From UBA9160 sp035489755 (GTDB lineage Bacteria; Myxococcota_A; UBA9160): 64,000 bases of DNA. The notes beneath the pieces are model-generated. The model saw only the letters and a list, made by a program, of their open reading frames with translations. It was not told where the DNA came from and did no database searches. The stretch's first letter is position 1, and each line of letters opens with the position of its first letter. A program made the position numbers and the translations under genes. The stretch covers positions 1-64,000 of the forward strand of contig DATGZK010000086.1 in the NCBI GenBank assembly GCA_035489755.1, read 5' to 3'. This document shows positions 61,483-64,000 of the stretch, piece after piece.

Positions 61483-62253
61483 ATGAGGATTGCCACGTGG
61501 AACGTGAACTCCGTGCGGGCTCGCGCGGCGAGGCTCTTGGCGTGGCTCGCGCGGAAGCAGCCGGAGCTGCTCTGTCTTCAAGAGCTGAAGGCCGCAAACG
61601 ACGACTTCCCGAGCGCGGCCGTCGAGGCGCTCGGATACCAGGCGGCTGTGCACGGCCAGCGCACATACAATGGCGTCGCCATCCTCTCTCGTGCGCCGCT
61701 GGCAGAGGTCGAGATGGGCTTTCGCGACGGGGACGATGACGCACAGGCCCGCGTGATCAGCGCGCGGGTGGGCGGGATTCGCGTGGTGTGCACCTATTTC
61801 CCGAATGGCGGGGAGGTGGGCTCGGAAAAATTCGCGTACAAACTGCGCTGGATGGAGCGCATCTACCGCTACCTCGAACGCACGCTCGAAAAGGGCGAAT
61901 CGGCGGTCTTGTGCGGCGACTTCAATGTGGCGCCCGAAGATCGCGACGTGGCCCGGCCCGAGGAGTGGAAGGACAGCGTTCTCTGTCATCCCGAGGCGCG
62001 CGCAGCGCTCGCGCGCATCGCGGACCTCGGCCTCGTGGACACCTTCCGCAGGCACCACAGCGAGGGCGGCCACTACTCCTGGTGGGACTACCGCATGCTC
62101 GGCTTCCCGAAGAACAACGGTCTGCGCATCGACCACATCTTTTCGACCGAGCCGCTGGCAGCGCGCTGCATCGACGCGGAGATCGACCGAAATGAGCGAA
62201 AGGGCAAGCAGCCTTCCGACCATGCTCCGGTCCTTGCGACGTTCTCTCAGTGA
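61483..62253 (+). CDS. xth: Exodeoxyribonuclease III
   Basis: A 256-residue AP endonuclease / 3'-5' exonuclease of the exonuclease III family, acting in base-excision repair. Motifs: MRIATWNVNSVRARAARLLA, LLCLQELKAANDDFP (metal-binding Glu), VVCTYFPNGGEVGSEKFAYK, AVLCGDFNVAPEDRDVAR (D-F-N-V-A), WWDYRMLGFPKNNGLRIDHI and KQPSDHAPVLATF with the catalytic His at the end. All active-site residues are in place and the length is standard. It starts at ATG 61483. Confidence 0.95.
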   Translation: MRIATWNVNSVRARAARLLAWLARKQPELLCLQELKAANDDFPSAAVEALGYQAAVHGQRTYNGVAILSRAPLAEVEMGFRDGDDDAQARVISARVGGIRVVCTYFPNGGEVGSEKFAYKLRWMERIYRYLERTLEKGESAVLCGDFNVAPEDRDVARPEEWKDSVLCHPEARAALARIADLGLVDTFRRHHSEGGHYSWWDYRMLGFPKNNGLRIDHIFSTEPLAARCIDAEIDRNERKGKQPSDHAPVLATFSQ

Positions 62254-62349
62254 AGTTTCCAGGCTCTTGCCGCCGCGATGAGCTGCCTCCCGCAACTCGG
62301 TTTGACGTGCGAGAATAGCGAGGCAGGTCCGCCAAAGAGGAGTTCCTTG

Positions 62350-64000
<1,651 letters not shown>

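Overview
The window is GC-rich chromosomal DNA from an uncultivated bacterium. The gene content points to a free-living aerobic heterotroph of the broad 'Deltaproteobacteria'/Myxococcota type. The clues are a subtilase ending in a Cys / hydrophobic / Arg-rich tail like MYXO-CTERM, a possible DUF2378-like protein, PilZ proteins with degenerate receiver domains, many flavin, SDR, MDR and acyl-CoA enzymes, and a LuxA-like/AidB-like pair. No rRNA, intact tRNA or other marker gene is present, so this placement is inference.

There are two different zones. The left zone (1 to about 13.5 kb) is accessory and decaying. It begins inside an IS3-family element whose end is near base 141, and continues with small unrecognised genes, some visibly AT-richer than the rest. 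A tyrosine-recombinase pseudogene (2144-2520) abuts the 3' half of a tRNA gene (2098-2125). A weaker tRNA-like 3' end next to a possible recombinase tail lies at 9528-9640, and a third, mutated tRNA 3' end lies at 13258-13287. Between these marks lie a membrane acyltransferase, a GT1 glycosyltransferase, two neighbouring PhyH dioxygenases, a dual-specificity-type phosphatase, a histidine-rich membrane protein and several gene fragments (P-loop kinase-like, spermidine synthase-like, DUF2269-like). I read this as old tRNA-targeted integrations being lost.

From about 13.7 kb to the right edge the genes are mostly intact and become densely packed after 34 kb. The segment 13.7-34 kb is mixed: an alpha/beta hydrolase, a glycosidase-like gene with several frame changes, nitronate monooxygenase, an AhpD-like protein translationally coupled to a class III nucleotidyl cyclase, a Tat-type phosphoesterase, GFA, lipoproteins, acetyltransferases, an SDR, a sulfotransferase, a family 2 glycosyltransferase, and two more pseudogenes (GlsB-like, alpha/beta hydrolase).

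The segment 34-64 kb looks like stable core. It holds DedA, a secreted subtilase, two paralogous receiver-like/PilZ proteins, MAPEG, an LLM-flavoprotein/AidB-like operon divergent from an SDR, and a cobalamin-type radical SAM protein. A co-directional run follows: phasin-like, Crp/Fnr, GNAT, an E2-like acyltransferase lacking the catalytic His, DnaJ (CbpA type), CbpM-like and YjbQ. Next comes TetR / acyl-CoA synthetase / myo-inositol oxygenase with overlapping genes, then quinone oxidoreductases, MtgA, nitroreductase, a ferredoxin-reductase-like protein, an LLM monooxygenase, YhhN, HAD, TesB, exonuclease III and an unfinished D-aminoacylase-type amidohydrolase. No complete novel defence or biosynthetic system was found. 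The most unusual modules are the TetR/acyl-CoA synthetase/inositol oxygenase operon, the DnaJ-CbpM-YjbQ run with a degenerate E2, and the degenerate-receiver PilZ paralogues.
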